A stretch of DNA of 64,000 nt from Paracoccus sp. S1E-3 (lineage in GTDB: Bacteria > Pseudomonadota > Alphaproteobacteria > Rhodobacterales > Rhodobacteraceae), in NCBI RefSeq assembly GCF_013868135.1, contig NZ_JACEMU010000004.1:310001-374000 (forward strand), read 5' to 3'. Made by a program: the position numbers and the translations under genes. Shown here one piece after another: positions 55,952 to 64,000 of this stretch (the first letter of the stretch is position 1; every line of letters starts with the position of its first letter). The notes beneath the pieces were generated by a model that was not told the DNA's origin, did no database searches, and saw only the letters and a list, made by a program, of their open reading frames with translations.

Positions 55952-56490
55952 GCGTCGTCCGGGTTCGGGCTGCCGCGTTCCCACGGGGCGATCTGCGCCG
56001 CCATCAGACCGCGACGGCCATCGACCACCCGAAGCGCCACCGCCTCCCCCACACCGAGATCGGCCAGACCGGAATGGCGCAGCACCTCGCAATGCAGGAA
56101 CACGTCGCCCGATTGGCCGAACAGGTTGGCAAAGCCGAATCCCTTGGCCTTGTCGAACCACTTCACCCGCGCGGGCAGGAAAGGCAGCGTCGCCAGCATC
56201 TCGGGCGGCGTGTCGGCCAGATCGCTGATCGGCGGCACACCGTCGTTGTCCGGCGGCTCGATCGACAGGATCCTGACAGCCTGCAGGCCACGCGCCGTCG
56301 GTTGCACCAGCACCCGTACACGTGCCCGGTCAGCCACCGAACCCTGCCCGAAGTTGCGCAGGACGTTCGTGTGCAGCAGGATATCGGGCCCTGTCTCGTC
56401 GCTGATGATGAAACCAAACCCACGCGCCGGATCGAACCACTTAATCGTTCCGCTGACCTCTATAACAACACTGTCGTCTGCTATCGCCAT
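55948..56490 (-). CDS. double cold-shock-domain protein
   Basis: A 180-residue protein with two CSDs. The first (about 11-75) has [21 protein letters not shown] and DILLHTNVL; the second (about 112-175) has [17 protein letters not shown] and [14 protein letters not shown]1 is good in both; RNP2 has LL/FL in place of the usual FVH. Tandem CSD proteins are common in Alphaproteobacteria. It starts at ATG 56490 without a clear Shine-Dalgarno. Operon with DUF192, tRNA-Pro downstream. Confidence 0.92.
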   Translation of the reverse strand: MAIADDSVVIEVSGTIKWFDPARGFGFIISDETGPDILLHTNVLRNFGQGSVADRARVRVLVQPTARGLQAVRILSIEPPDNDGVPPISDLADTPPEMLATLPFLPARVKWFDKAKGFGFANLFGQSGDVFLHCEVLRHSGLADLGVGEAVALRVVDGRRGLMAAQIAPWERGSPNPDDA

Positions 56491-56680
56491 ACCACTGCTT
56501 CATTCTCGCGCCGCAAAATGCGTTCGGCGCATCCAGCCCCACCCAGAACCCGACTCATCGCAAGATACTCACATATGCGCCGCATTCCGTCCCCATCAAA
56601 ATACATTACTTGACGTAACGTAAAGCGAGCGCAAGCCCATACATTTCAAGCATATAAAATTTTAATCAGTCATACACGAG
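56491..56680 (-). promoter_or_regulatory. A/T-rich promoter and leader of the double cold-shock gene
   Basis: No gene in these 190 bp. The right part is unusually A/T-rich for this window, with the palindrome TAAAATTTTA (about 56655) and a TTACGTTACG-type repeat on the gene's strand. A long 5' leader with a promoter near 56640 would fit cold-shock genes. The elements are not assigned to a known regulator. Confidence 0.35.
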
Positions 56681-57325
56681 TCACGGAGACAAACGCTGCA
56701 CCTGCCAGGTTGCGGATGCGACTCGCCCCTCCCCGAGCGAAGGTGTCTGCTTGACCCAACTGAACCGATCATGCAAGCGAAACGCTCCGTCACGCCAGAA
56801 CTCAACTTGCACGGGGTCGATCCGGAACCCGCCCCAGAAGGGCGGCCGGGGCGGATTTGCCCCCCATTTCGCACCCTGCCGCGCCACCGCCAGCATCAGC
56901 GCCCCGCGCGAGGCGAGCGGTCGGCTTTGCGCCGAAGCCCAGGCGCCGATGCGGCTTTCCAGTGCGCGGCTGGCATAATAGGCATCGGCCTTCGGACCGT
57001 CCTCGCGCGTGACGGTGCCGCGCACGCGGATCTGGCGGCGCAGGGATTTCCAGTGCAGGACGAAGGCCGCCTTGCCGGTTGCGGCGATCTGCTGGCCCTT
57101 GGCACTCTCGTAATTGGTGTAAAAGACAAAGGCGCCTTGCCCATCGCCGTAGGATTCGATGTCCTTCAGCAACACCATGCGCACATCGGGCATGCCGTCG
57201 GCATCGACGGTCGCCAGCGCCATGGCATTGGCATCGTTGGGTTCAACCGCCTCGGCTTCGGCCAGCCACGCCTTTGCGATCAGAAACGGATCATCGCCCT
57301 CAATTGAGTCGTTCTGCGCGCTCAT
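56681..57325 (-). CDS. pdxH: pyridoxamine 5'-phosphate oxidase
   Basis: A 214-residue FMN enzyme of the vitamin B6 salvage pathway. Characteristic segments: [24 protein letters not shown] (FMN/PLP site), [38 protein letters not shown] and the C terminus [26 protein letters not shown] is the PdxH C-terminal signature (PxxxEFW-like). Full length, divergent from fabI. Confidence 0.95.
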   Translation of the reverse strand: MSAQNDSIEGDDPFLIAKAWLAEAEAVEPNDANAMALATVDADGMPDVRMVLLKDIESYGDGQGAFVFYTNYESAKGQQIAATGKAAFVLHWKSLRRQIRVRGTVTREDGPKADAYYASRALESRIGAWASAQSRPLASRGALMLAVARQGAKWGANPPRPPFWGGFRIDPVQVEFWRDGAFRLHDRFSWVKQTPSLGEGRVASATWQVQRLSP

Positions 57326-57383
57326 GCTTGATGCCTCCTGGGCTTTCCCCTAATCCTGCCAAAAAGGTAAGACGGAGAGGGGC

Positions 57384-58220
57384 ATGTCAAGCAGCGAACG
57401 CAGCGGCCTTATGGCCGGCAAGCGCGGCCTTATCATGGGGCTGGCCAACGACAAATCGATCGCCTGGGGGATCGCCAAGCAGCTGTCCGATCAAGGCGCC
57501 GAAATCGCGCTGTCCTATCAGGGCGAGGCGATGAAGAAACGGGCCGAACCGCTGGCGCGCGAGCTGGGCAGCGACCTGCTGTTCGATTGCGACGTCTCGG
57601 ACGAGGATTCCGTCAAGGCGATGTTCGATGCGATCAGCGCCGAATGGGGCCGGATCGATTTCCTGGTCCATGCGATCGGCTATTCCGACAAGGATCAGCT
57701 GCGCGGCCGATATGTCGATACGACGCGAGACAATTTCTTGAAAACCATGGATATTTCTGTCTTCAGCTTCACCATGGTAGCGCGTTACGCGGCCGCCCTG
57801 ATGCCCGAGGGCGGCAGCATGGTCACGCTGACCTATTACGGCGCTGAACGCGTCATGCCGCATTACAACGTGATGGGCGTGGCCAAATCCGCGCTGGAGG
57901 CCAGTGTGCGCTATCTGGCCGAGGATCTGGGCAAGGACGGCATCCGCGTCAATGGGATCTCCGCCGGGCCGATCAAGACGCTGGCGGCATCGGGCATCGG
58001 CGATTTCCGCTATATCCTGAAATGGAACGAGCTGAACTCGCCCCTGCGGCGCAATGTCACACAGGACGAGATCGGCAAGTCGGCGCTTTATCTGCTGTCC
58101 GATCTGGGCAGCGGCGTGACCGGCGAAACGCATCACGTCGATGCCGGCTATCATGTTGTCGGCATGAAGGCGGTGGACGCGCCCGATATCGACGTGGTCT
58201 CGGGCCGCAAGGACGCCTGA
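57384..58220 (+). CDS. fabI: enoyl-ACP reductase (NADH)
   Basis: A 278-residue short-chain dehydrogenase that completes fatty-acid elongation. KRGLIMGLANDKSIAWGIAKQL is the NADH-binding start, VHAIGYSDKDQL follows, and the active site is Tyr-x6-Lys in HYNVMGVAKSALEA. Residues typical of the triclosan pocket (YYGAERVMPHYN) are present. A GGAGAGG lies 8 nt before ATG 57384. A LysE-type gene follows closely. Confidence 0.95.
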   Translation: MSSSERSGLMAGKRGLIMGLANDKSIAWGIAKQLSDQGAEIALSYQGEAMKKRAEPLARELGSDLLFDCDVSDEDSVKAMFDAISAEWGRIDFLVHAIGYSDKDQLRGRYVDTTRDNFLKTMDISVFSFTMVARYAAALMPEGGSMVTLTYYGAERVMPHYNVMGVAKSALEASVRYLAEDLGKDGIRVNGISAGPIKTLAASGIGDFRYILKWNELNSPLRRNVTQDEIGKSALYLLSDLGSGVTGETHHVDAGYHVVGMKAVDAPDIDVVSGRKDA

Positions 58221-58221
58221 T

Positions 58222-58830
58222 CTGGCGGGGATCGAACCCTATCTGGCGCTGATCGGCGCCATGACCCTGGCGATCCTGTCGCCGGGGCCGGCGATCATCG
58301 CCGCCATCCAGACCGCTTTTTCACGTGGGCGCGAGGTCGCCCTGCCCTTCGGCATGGGCCTGGCCCTTGGCGCCTCGCTTTGGGGATTGTTTGCCCTCGC
58401 CGGGCTGGCGGTGATTTTCAAGCTGCATCCCGGGCTTTATCGCGGCGTGAAGATCCTCGGCGGCATTTATCTGCTGTGGATGTCCTGGGGTCTGTGGCGG
58501 GCCGCCACGCTGCCTTTGCCAGAAGCGGCCGAAAAGCGCTTCGGGCGCGGTTTCTGGGGCGGCGTGGCGCTGAATCTGTCGAACCCGAAACCGGCGCTGT
58601 TTTATTCGGCGCTGCTGCTGTCGCTGTTTCCGGGGCCGCTCAGCCTTGCCAGACAGGCCTCGATTTACCTCACGGCGCTCTCGACCGAGCTGTTCTGGTA
58701 TGCCGTTGTAACCATTGGCATGTCGACAGCGGCGATGCGCCGGCGCTATTTTGGCGCGAAATTCTGGATTGACCGGGCCGCCGCCGTCGCACTATTCGCG
58801 CTCGGGATTCTGCTGATCGTCAAAAGCTGA
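58222..58830 (+). CDS. LysE-family amino-acid exporter, probable CTG start
   Basis: A six-helix exporter. The first ATG in frame is 58261 (189 residues), but that would remove the first half of helix 1 ([21 protein letters not shown]). An in-frame CTG at 58222 has AAGGA 9 nt upstream (58209-58213), directly over the fabI stop, giving 202 residues. The N-terminal LSPGP motif of LysE is intact. [24 protein letters not shown] is the mid-protein signature. Start at CTG is inferred; ATG 58261 remains possible. Confidence 0.75.
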   Translation: MAGIEPYLALIGAMTLAILSPGPAIIAAIQTAFSRGREVALPFGMGLALGASLWGLFALAGLAVIFKLHPGLYRGVKILGGIYLLWMSWGLWRAATLPLPEAAEKRFGRGFWGGVALNLSNPKPALFYSALLLSLFPGPLSLARQASIYLTALSTELFWYAVVTIGMSTAAMRRRYFGAKFWIDRAAAVALFALGILLIVKS

Positions 58831-58838
58831 GAGGGACC

Positions 58839-59345
58839 ATGAACGACGCCGACCGCCTGCCCCATGAGAAGGGCTTCCATGTCAGCTGGGACCAGCTGCA
58901 CCGCGATGCCCGCGCCCTGGCCTGGCGTATGGACGGGACCGAATGGCGCGCCGTCGTCGCCGTCACCCGTGGCGGCATGGTCCCCGCGATGATCGTCGCC
59001 CGCGAGCTGGACATTCGCACCATCGACACGATTTCGGTGAAATCCTACAAGGGCGTCGGCGCCGAGGCCGGCCAGAACGAGCTGCAGGTCCTGAAACAGC
59101 CCGATCCGGCGCTGATGGGCGACGGCGAGGGAATTCTGGTCGTCGACGACCTGGTCGATTCTGGCCGCACGCTGGAGCTGATCCGCGAGATGTATCCCAA
59201 GGCCCATTTCGCCACCGTCTATGCCAAGCCCAAGGGCAAGCCGATGGTGCAGTCCTACGTCACCGAGGTCAGTCAGGACACCTGGATCTTCTTTCCCTGG
59301 GACATGGCGCTGCAATATGTGCGCCCCTATCGCGGCGAAGACTGA
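58839..59345 (+). CDS. gpt: xanthine-guanine phosphoribosyltransferase
   Basis: A 168-residue purine-salvage enzyme. The PRPP-binding loop is [18 protein letters not shown] (about residues 85-102), and [14 protein letters not shown] is the typical Gpt N-terminal half. The C-terminal [14 protein letters not shown] region closes the fold. It starts 8 bp after the LysE-like stop and is followed by a strong terminator. Confidence 0.95.
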   Translation: MNDADRLPHEKGFHVSWDQLHRDARALAWRMDGTEWRAVVAVTRGGMVPAMIVARELDIRTIDTISVKSYKGVGAEAGQNELQVLKQPDPALMGDGEGILVVDDLVDSGRTLELIREMYPKAHFATVYAKPKGKPMVQSYVTEVSQDTWIFFPWDMALQYVRPYRGED

Positions 59346-59354
59346 TCTTTTCAG

Positions 59355-59377
59355 CGGCTCCTTCGGGGGCCGTTTTT
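59355..59377 (+). terminator. intrinsic terminator of gpt
   Basis: A 7-bp GC stem CGGCTCC/GGGGCCG with a UUCG tetraloop is followed directly by five T, 9 nt past the gpt stop. Confidence 0.9.
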
Positions 59378-59524
59378 CATTTCCGGTCCGAGGGTTGGCG
59401 GCTCACGACCACCTCACGATTGCGCAATTTCCGGGCAGGTCGGGAACCGGACTCGGCCATTCGGGATTGGTCCTGTGATGCGGATGCACAGCAGCATTCG
59501 CGGCATGATTGAGGAGATGATCAT

Positions 59525-60355
59525 ATGCGCAACTTTTTGCTGACCACCGCCCTCGTGCTGCCCCTGACGGGTATGGCCTTCGCGCAGACCGCGACGACGA
59601 CCCCAGAGGCCGCGGCCGACGCAGCCGCGCAGAGCGCCGAAACCGCAGCCGACGCGGCAACCGATGCGGCCAACACCGCCGCTGACGCCGCCGCCACCGC
59701 TGCCGATGACGCGGCCGAAGCTGCTGGCGACGCCGCGGACGCCGCTGCGGATGCCACCGCCGCCGAAACCGCGCCGGCCGCAGATGCCGCCGCCGGGACC
59801 GAGATGGAGCCCGATGCCGACGCTGCGGCTGCGGATGCGGCCACCTCGGCAGAAGCGGCCGAGACCGCAGCCCTGCAGGCCGAGATGGCGACCAGCGACA
59901 AGATCGCCCGCGAGCAGGCCGGTAACGAGCTGCGCGTGGACTGGGTGACCGGCGCCAATGTCACCTCGCCGGACGGCACCGCCGTGGGTCAGGTTCGCGA
60001 CATCATCGTTGATGCCGAAAGCGGTCAGATGATCGCCGCCATCATCGGCGTGGGCGGTTTCCTGGGCATCGGTGAAAAGCAGATCGCGGTGCCGTGGGAT
60101 CAACTGACCATCAACTATGATGCGCAGGAAATAACCACCGAGCTGACGCAGGACGAGGCGAAAGCAGCCCCGGATTATGTCTTCCGCGAGCGCGAGTCCG
60201 CCCCGGCTCCGACCCCGGCACCGGCCGAGACGGCCCCCGCCGCGGCTGATCCGGCAGCAGCGCCTGCTGATCCGGCAGCACCGCCTGCTGATGCGATGGC
60301 CCCTGCCGACCCGGCCGCACCTGCCGATCCGGCGGCGCCGGCGCCGGCCAACTGA
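59525..60355 (+). CDS. PRC-barrel domain protein with Ala-rich helical arm
   Basis: A 276-residue exported protein with signal peptide (RNFLLTTALVLPLTGMAFA). Residues about 22-120 are Ala, Asp, Glu and Thr in a near-regular heptad/11-mer pattern (AADAATDAANTAADAAATA), a long helix or coil. A PRC-barrel follows (about 128-195; SPDGTAVGQVRDIIVDAES, GIGEKQIAVPWDQL). The tail (about 215-276) is Pro/Ala repeats of ADPAAP. Probably a periplasmic structural or polymer-binding protein. No family name beyond PRC. Confidence 0.8.
   Translation: MRNFLLTTALVLPLTGMAFAQTATTTPEAAADAAAQSAETAADAATDAANTAADAAATAADDAAEAAGDAADAAADATAAETAPAADAAAGTEMEPDADAAAADAATSAEAAETAALQAEMATSDKIAREQAGNELRVDWVTGANVTSPDGTAVGQVRDIIVDAESGQMIAAIIGVGGFLGIGEKQIAVPWDQLTINYDAQEITTELTQDEAKAAPDYVFRERESAPAPTPAPAETAPAAADPAAAPADPAAPPADAMAPADPAAPADPAAPAPAN
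60245..60286 (+). repeat. tandem 21-bp repeat within the PRC-barrel gene
   Basis: Two near-identical 21-bp units (60245-60265, 60266-60286) encode ADPAAxP; three more degenerate copies follow to about 60350. A substrate for slippage, so length may vary between strains. Confidence 0.75.
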
Positions 60356-60378
60356 TCGCCGACACCATCACCATGCAG

Positions 60379-60402
60379 AAGGGCGGCCGACCGGCCGCCC
60401 TT
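60379..60402. terminator. bidirectional terminator between the PRC gene and trpE
   Basis: A perfect 10-bp stem (AAGGGCGGCC with GGCCGCCCTT, GACC loop) 23 nt past the PRC stop is followed by TTTCTCTGTTT on the plus strand. It faces the trpE 3' end, 35 bp away, and may end both transcripts. Confidence 0.8.
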
Positions 60403-60437
60403 TCTCTGTTTCGCGTCATGCGCCGCGCCGTCAGGGC

Positions 60438-61952
60438 CTAGCCGTTTCCGCGCACAAATCGCGTCGCTCCTTCGGCGGCCCGGATCAGGGCGCGGGACTT
60501 GTTCACCGTCTCCTGATACTCGCCCTCGGGGTCGCTGTCATAGACGACGCCACCGCCAGCCTGCACATAAAGCTGGCCGTCCTTGATGACGCCGGTGCGC
60601 AGCGCGATGCACATGTCCATCTCGCCATTGGCGGCGAAATAGCCCACCGCACCGCCATAGACGCCGCGCTTTTCGGGTTCCAGCTCGTCGATGATCTGCA
60701 TCGCGCGGACTTTTGGCGCGCCCGAGACCGTCCCGGCGGGAAGGCCCGCCAGTAGCGCCGACAGCGCGTCCTCGCCCTCGCGCAACTCACCCACCACGTT
60801 CGAGACGATATGCATGACGTGGCTGTAGCGTTCGATCACGAATTGCTCGGTCGGGTGTACGGTGCCGATCCGGGCGACACGGCCCACATCGTTACGCCCC
60901 AGATCCAGCAGCATCAGATGCTCGGCCAGTTCCTTCCGGTCGGCCAGCAGATCGGCCTCGAGCGCGCGGTCCTCGGCCTCGTTCGCGCCGCGCGGGCGGG
61001 TGCCGGCGATCGGGCGGATGGTGACCTCGCCGTCGCGCAGGCGGACCAGAATCTCGGGACTGGCCCCGACGATCTGAAAGCCGCCCTCCTCGGGGGCGAG
61101 GTTCAGGAAGAACATGAAGGGCGACGGGTTGGTGCGCCGCAGGCTGCGATAGAGCGCGAAAGGCGGCAGCGGAAAATCCATCGCCCAACGCTGCGCAGGC
61201 ACCACCTGGAAGATGTCGCCCGCGCGGATATAATCCTTGGCCCTCTCGACCGCGTCCTTGTAGCCCTGATGAGTAAAATTGGACCGTGGCGCGCCGATGG
61301 CCTGCGCGCGGCCGATTTCGCGCGGCTCGTGCGGCAGCCTGTCGAGGCTGCGCAGCGCCTCGGACAGGCGTTCGGCAGCCTGCGCGTAAGCGGTGCGCGC
61401 CGGCACGCCCGGATCGAACCAGACCGGCGCGCACAGGGTGACCTCGCCTTTCACCCCGTCCAGCACCGCCACGACCGAAGGCCGGGTCAGCATCGCGTCG
61501 GGCACGCCGATCGGGTCGAGATTCACGTTGGGCAGATTCTCCACCAGCCGGATCATGTCATAGCCCAGATAGCCGAACAGCCCCGCCGCCGCCGCGGGCA
61601 CGCCGTCAGGCATCTCGATCCGGGTTTCGGCGATCAGCGCGCGCAGGCTTTCCAGCGCCGGGCGTTCGTCATCGGTGAAGACATCGGAATAGCGCGCCTC
61701 GCGGTTGATGCGCGCGCGGCCGGCGCGGCATTCCCAGATCAGGTCGGGCTTCATTCCGATGATCGAATAGCGCCCGCGCACCTCGCCACCGGTCACGCTT
61801 TCCAGCACGAAGCTGTTCGGCGCGGCCTCGGCCAGTTTCAGCATCAGGCTGACCGGCGTGTCCAGATCGGCCGCCAGCCGCATGGTCAGAAGCTGGTTTC
61901 GCCCCTGCTCCCAGCCAGGGGCGAAATCCGCGAAATCAGGGCTGATCTGCAT
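60438..61952 (-). CDS. trpE: anthranilate synthase component I
   Basis: TrpE makes anthranilate from chorismate with glutamine-derived ammonia. It has 504 residues. The Trp feedback site has the LES pattern (SFVLESVTGGEVRGRYSIIG, about residue 47). The catalytic core carries GDIFQVVPAQRW, IAGTRPRG, DLGRNDVGRVA and VSGAPKVRAMQIIDELEP with YGGAVGYF at the C terminus. It is 3 bp downstream of the PpiD-like gene, so they are co-transcribed. trpG is not in the window. Confidence 0.95.
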   Translation of the reverse strand: MQISPDFADFAPGWEQGRNQLLTMRLAADLDTPVSLMLKLAEAAPNSFVLESVTGGEVRGRYSIIGMKPDLIWECRAGRARINREARYSDVFTDDERPALESLRALIAETRIEMPDGVPAAAAGLFGYLGYDMIRLVENLPNVNLDPIGVPDAMLTRPSVVAVLDGVKGEVTLCAPVWFDPGVPARTAYAQAAERLSEALRSLDRLPHEPREIGRAQAIGAPRSNFTHQGYKDAVERAKDYIRAGDIFQVVPAQRWAMDFPLPPFALYRSLRRTNPSPFMFFLNLAPEEGGFQIVGASPEILVRLRDGEVTIRPIAGTRPRGANEAEDRALEADLLADRKELAEHLMLLDLGRNDVGRVARIGTVHPTEQFVIERYSHVMHIVSNVVGELREGEDALSALLAGLPAGTVSGAPKVRAMQIIDELEPEKRGVYGGAVGYFAANGEMDMCIALRTGVIKDGQLYVQAGGGVVYDSDPEGEYQETVNKSRALIRAAEGATRFVRGNG

Positions 61953-61955
61953 CGC

Positions 61956-63890
61956 TCACATCCGCGATTCGACCGCCGCGATCCCGGCCGGGTTCAGCGT
62001 GACGCCGTTCTGCGCCTGCACGGCACGCGAGTAATAGTCGAACATGTCGAATTGCAGCGACTGCTCCAGCCGGGTGCGGGCGCTGTCGAGGATCTCGGCC
62101 GCCGCCTCGGCGCCAAGGTCTGCCGGCTCGATCCGGTCGACGCGCACAAGCGCCACCCGCTTGCCGTCATCGACGATCTCGGTCTCGCCTTCGCCGAGCT
62201 TGAAGGCCTCGCCGATCAACGAAGGCGGCGCGGTTTCCAGATAGCCATCGCGCAGCAGCCCGATCTCCGGCGTCCAGTCGAGCGCCGCAGTCTGGGGCGC
62301 GGGCGCTTCGGCCCGAGCACCGTCGGTCGGCGCCGCATCCGGCGCGGCGGCGTCATCCCCGTCGACCGAGGGCATCGGCGGAATGGTTTCCGACACCGCC
62401 TGCAGCTTGCGTTCCTCGGCCAGGGCTACCAGCTGGCGATTGGCTTCGCCCTCGGCCCAGTCGGCGGCGACCTTCTCGCGCACCTCCTCGAAGGGGATCA
62501 GCGTCGGCGGCACGATTTCGTCGAGGCGCAGCGCGAAGATGCCGCCGTCCTCCAACTCGAAAAGCTCGGGAAAATCGCGGTCGGTGACCGCCGCCGCCTG
62601 CTCCCGGAAGGAGGGATAGCCACCGATTTCGCCCGGTGCGGCTTCGAGCGTGGCGGTCCAGTCGACCTGACCGAGTTCGGCGCCGGTTTCCTCGGCGATC
62701 TGTTCCAGCGTGGCGCCACCGGCCAGCAGATCCTCGATCGCCGGGGCCTGATCGGCAATCAGACGGCGGGCGCGATCGGCAGCGGCCTCGGCGCGCAGGT
62801 CGGGCAGCGCTTCCTCGAACGAGACATTGACGGGATCGAGGATCGCGTTCACCGCGAACAGTGCCGGGCCAAGCTCGGTATCGACCGGGCCGATCACGCC
62901 GTTATCGGCGGCGGCAAAAACCGGTGCGCCGGCGGTGCCGAGTTCGGCCTCCGTCTTCTCGCCGAGATCGGTATCGGCGAGGGTTAGCCCGCGCTCGGCG
63001 GCGAGCTGTTCGAAACTCACCTCGCCCGCATCCAGCCGCGCCTTGGCGGCGGCGGCGGCATCGGCGCTTTCGAAGACCAGCCGGCCAACCAGACGGCGCG
63101 CGGGCTGGATGTAGTCATGGGCCTTGGCGTCATACAGCTCGCGCAGCGCGGTCTCGTCCAATTCCACCGTGTCGGCCAGCATCTCTGGCGTCATCCAGAT
63201 ATAGCTGATCTTGCGGATCTCGGGCGCGGTGAAGCGGTCGGCATTGGCCTGATGCCAGGCGGTCAGGATCTCGTCATTGGCGGGGGTGACCGGCGCGGGA
63301 AGGTCGTCCGCCGTCAGCTCGACCCAGGAAATGTCGCGTTTTTCAAGCTGCCAGCCAGCAGTCTGTTCGGCCTGCGCCTCGGGCGCGGTGACGCCCGAGA
63401 CCACCGCCGCCTGAAGGATGGTCCGCGCCAGATCGCTGCGGACATCGCGTTCGAAACGCTCCTCGGTCATGCCTTGGCGGCGCAGGGTTTCGGCATAGGC
63501 GGCGCGGTCGAAGCCGCCCGGCCCCTGAAAGGCCGGCGCGGTGGTGATCGCATCGGCCACGGCGCGGTCGCCGACCGAGACCCCGGCAAGACGGGCTTCC
63601 TCTGCCAGCGCGGCCGCGTTGAACAGCTGCGCCTGCACGGCCTGGGTCAGCCCCATGGCGCGGGCCTGTTCCATGGTGAGCCGCTGGCCGGTCTGGCGGC
63701 TGATATTGTCCACCTCGCCCTGCAGGGCGCGGGCATAGGACTGGGCATCGATCTCGGTTTCGCCCACGGCGCCGATTTCCGAACTGCCGCCGGTGAAGCT
63801 GGTGACGCCAAACCCGCCGAGACCCAGCAGAAGCAGCCCCATCAAGATCCAGACAATGGTGGATTTGCCCTTGGTCCGCAGGCTGCTCAT
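61956..63890 (-). CDS. PpiD-like periplasmic peptidyl-prolyl isomerase
   Basis: A 644-residue protein anchored by one N-terminal helix (IVWILMGLLLLGLGGFGVTSF, about residues 13-33), with the rest in the periplasm. SurA_N-like chaperone segments (about 40-180, with TMEQARAMGLTQAVQAQLFNAAALAEEARLAG) precede a parvulin-type domain (about 235-360; AAAAAKARLDAGEVSFEQLAAERGLTL). A second, degenerate repeat follows. Length and layout match PpiD, which helps outer-membrane proteins fold. Upstream of trpE in one transcript; an odd but common pairing in this group. Confidence 0.9.
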   Translation of the reverse strand: MSSLRTKGKSTIVWILMGLLLLGLGGFGVTSFTGGSSEIGAVGETEIDAQSYARALQGEVDNISRQTGQRLTMEQARAMGLTQAVQAQLFNAAALAEEARLAGVSVGDRAVADAITTAPAFQGPGGFDRAAYAETLRRQGMTEERFERDVRSDLARTILQAAVVSGVTAPEAQAEQTAGWQLEKRDISWVELTADDLPAPVTPANDEILTAWHQANADRFTAPEIRKISYIWMTPEMLADTVELDETALRELYDAKAHDYIQPARRLVGRLVFESADAAAAAKARLDAGEVSFEQLAAERGLTLADTDLGEKTEAELGTAGAPVFAAADNGVIGPVDTELGPALFAVNAILDPVNVSFEEALPDLRAEAAADRARRLIADQAPAIEDLLAGGATLEQIAEETGAELGQVDWTATLEAAPGEIGGYPSFREQAAAVTDRDFPELFELEDGGIFALRLDEIVPPTLIPFEEVREKVAADWAEGEANRQLVALAEERKLQAVSETIPPMPSVDGDDAAAPDAAPTDGARAEAPAPQTAALDWTPEIGLLRDGYLETAPPSLIGEAFKLGEGETEIVDDGKRVALVRVDRIEPADLGAEAAAEILDSARTRLEQSLQFDMFDYYSRAVQAQNGVTLNPAGIAAVESRM

Positions 63891-63943
63891 GCGTCGTATC
63901 CTTTATGTTGTTGGCAGGGTTTTAGGGCGGCAACCGATCCGCT

Positions 63944-64000
63944 TCAAGGGCGGGCGTCGGGGCGGAAGCCGGCCAGCCGCGCGGCCATGGCGGCGATGCC
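63944..64000 (-). CDS. C-terminal fragment of an unidentified gene (truncated by the window)
   Basis: Nineteen codons read leftward from the right edge, ending RLAGFRPDARP then TGA (63944-63946). Too short to assign. It is 53 bp upstream of the PpiD-like gene on the same strand. Confidence 0.5.
   Translation of the reverse strand, partial: GIAAMAARLAGFRPDARP

Noticed and set aside
1..64000. Mobile elements, prophage, CRISPR, integrated island
   Set aside because: No transposase, integrase, direct repeat array or tRNA-flanking duplication is visible; composition appears uniform.

Overview
The window is high-GC DNA (I judge about two thirds G+C by eye, not computed) from an alphaproteobacterium, most likely a Paracoccus-like member of the Rhodobacteraceae. 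This rests on codon use, Shine-Dalgarno style, the densely packed ATGA-overlapped operons and the protein content (DUF1285, AcpXL-like carrier with LpxD, Bcr/CflA, DUF882, cold-shock/DUF192/tRNA-Pro order). It looks like ordinary chromosome: I see no insertion sequence, phage gene, CRISPR array, integrase or rRNA, and one tRNA.

Layout. 1-4.7 kb: a MoxR/DUF58/BatA-type operon running off the left edge, then DUF1285 and a hydroxypyruvate-isomerase-like gene. 4.8-7.5 kb: LpxD, acyl carrier protein and ketoacyl synthase (envelope lipid). 7.5-10 kb: two divergent peptidoglycan proteins (L,D-transpeptidase and DUF882). 10-13.7 kb: DsbA-like protein, an RTX-repeat secreted SGNH esterase, an unrecognised protein with a serine nucleophile-elbow motif, and a cold-shock protein. 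13.9-18.3 kb: thrS, a glycosyltransferase and a Bcr/CflA exporter.

18.3-38 kb is a molybdenum/selenium/formate block. A leftward operon fdhG-fdhH-fdhI-fdhE-selA-selB encodes a membrane-bound formate dehydrogenase together with the enzymes that make and insert selenocysteine; fdhG reads through an in-frame UGA at codon 199 followed by a SECIS-like hairpin. fdhD lies nearby, and modABC (molybdate uptake), an AGE-family epimerase and a YdeP-type molybdoenzyme follow. selC and selD were not found in the window. ychF, a HAD phosphatase and a small MscS channel sit inside this stretch.

38-44.4 kb: an Hsp100/Clp ATPase, a DyP peroxidase plus encapsulin pair (the peroxidase ends in a shell-targeting peptide, and a 7-bp-arm inverted repeat sits upstream), and cardiolipin synthase. 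44.4-52.4 kb: two complete sulfate ABC transporters side by side, in gene order P-T-W-A then A-P-T-W. The first is preceded by a 25-codon Cys-containing leader ORF, the second by overlapping hairpins.

52.4-64 kb: pirin, a BKACE enzyme, a luciferase-like monooxygenase, tRNA-Pro(UGG), DUF192, a double cold-shock-domain protein, pdxH, fabI, a LysE exporter, gpt, a PRC-barrel protein with a long Ala-rich arm, trpE and a PpiD-like chaperone; 19 codons of another gene enter at the right edge.

The observations most worth following are the peroxidase nanocompartment with its candidate operator, the sulfate-uptake leader peptide and mirrored transporter duplication, the selenocysteine operon, the Hsp100 protein lacking a visible ClpP loop, and the unassigned protein at 12.7 kb.
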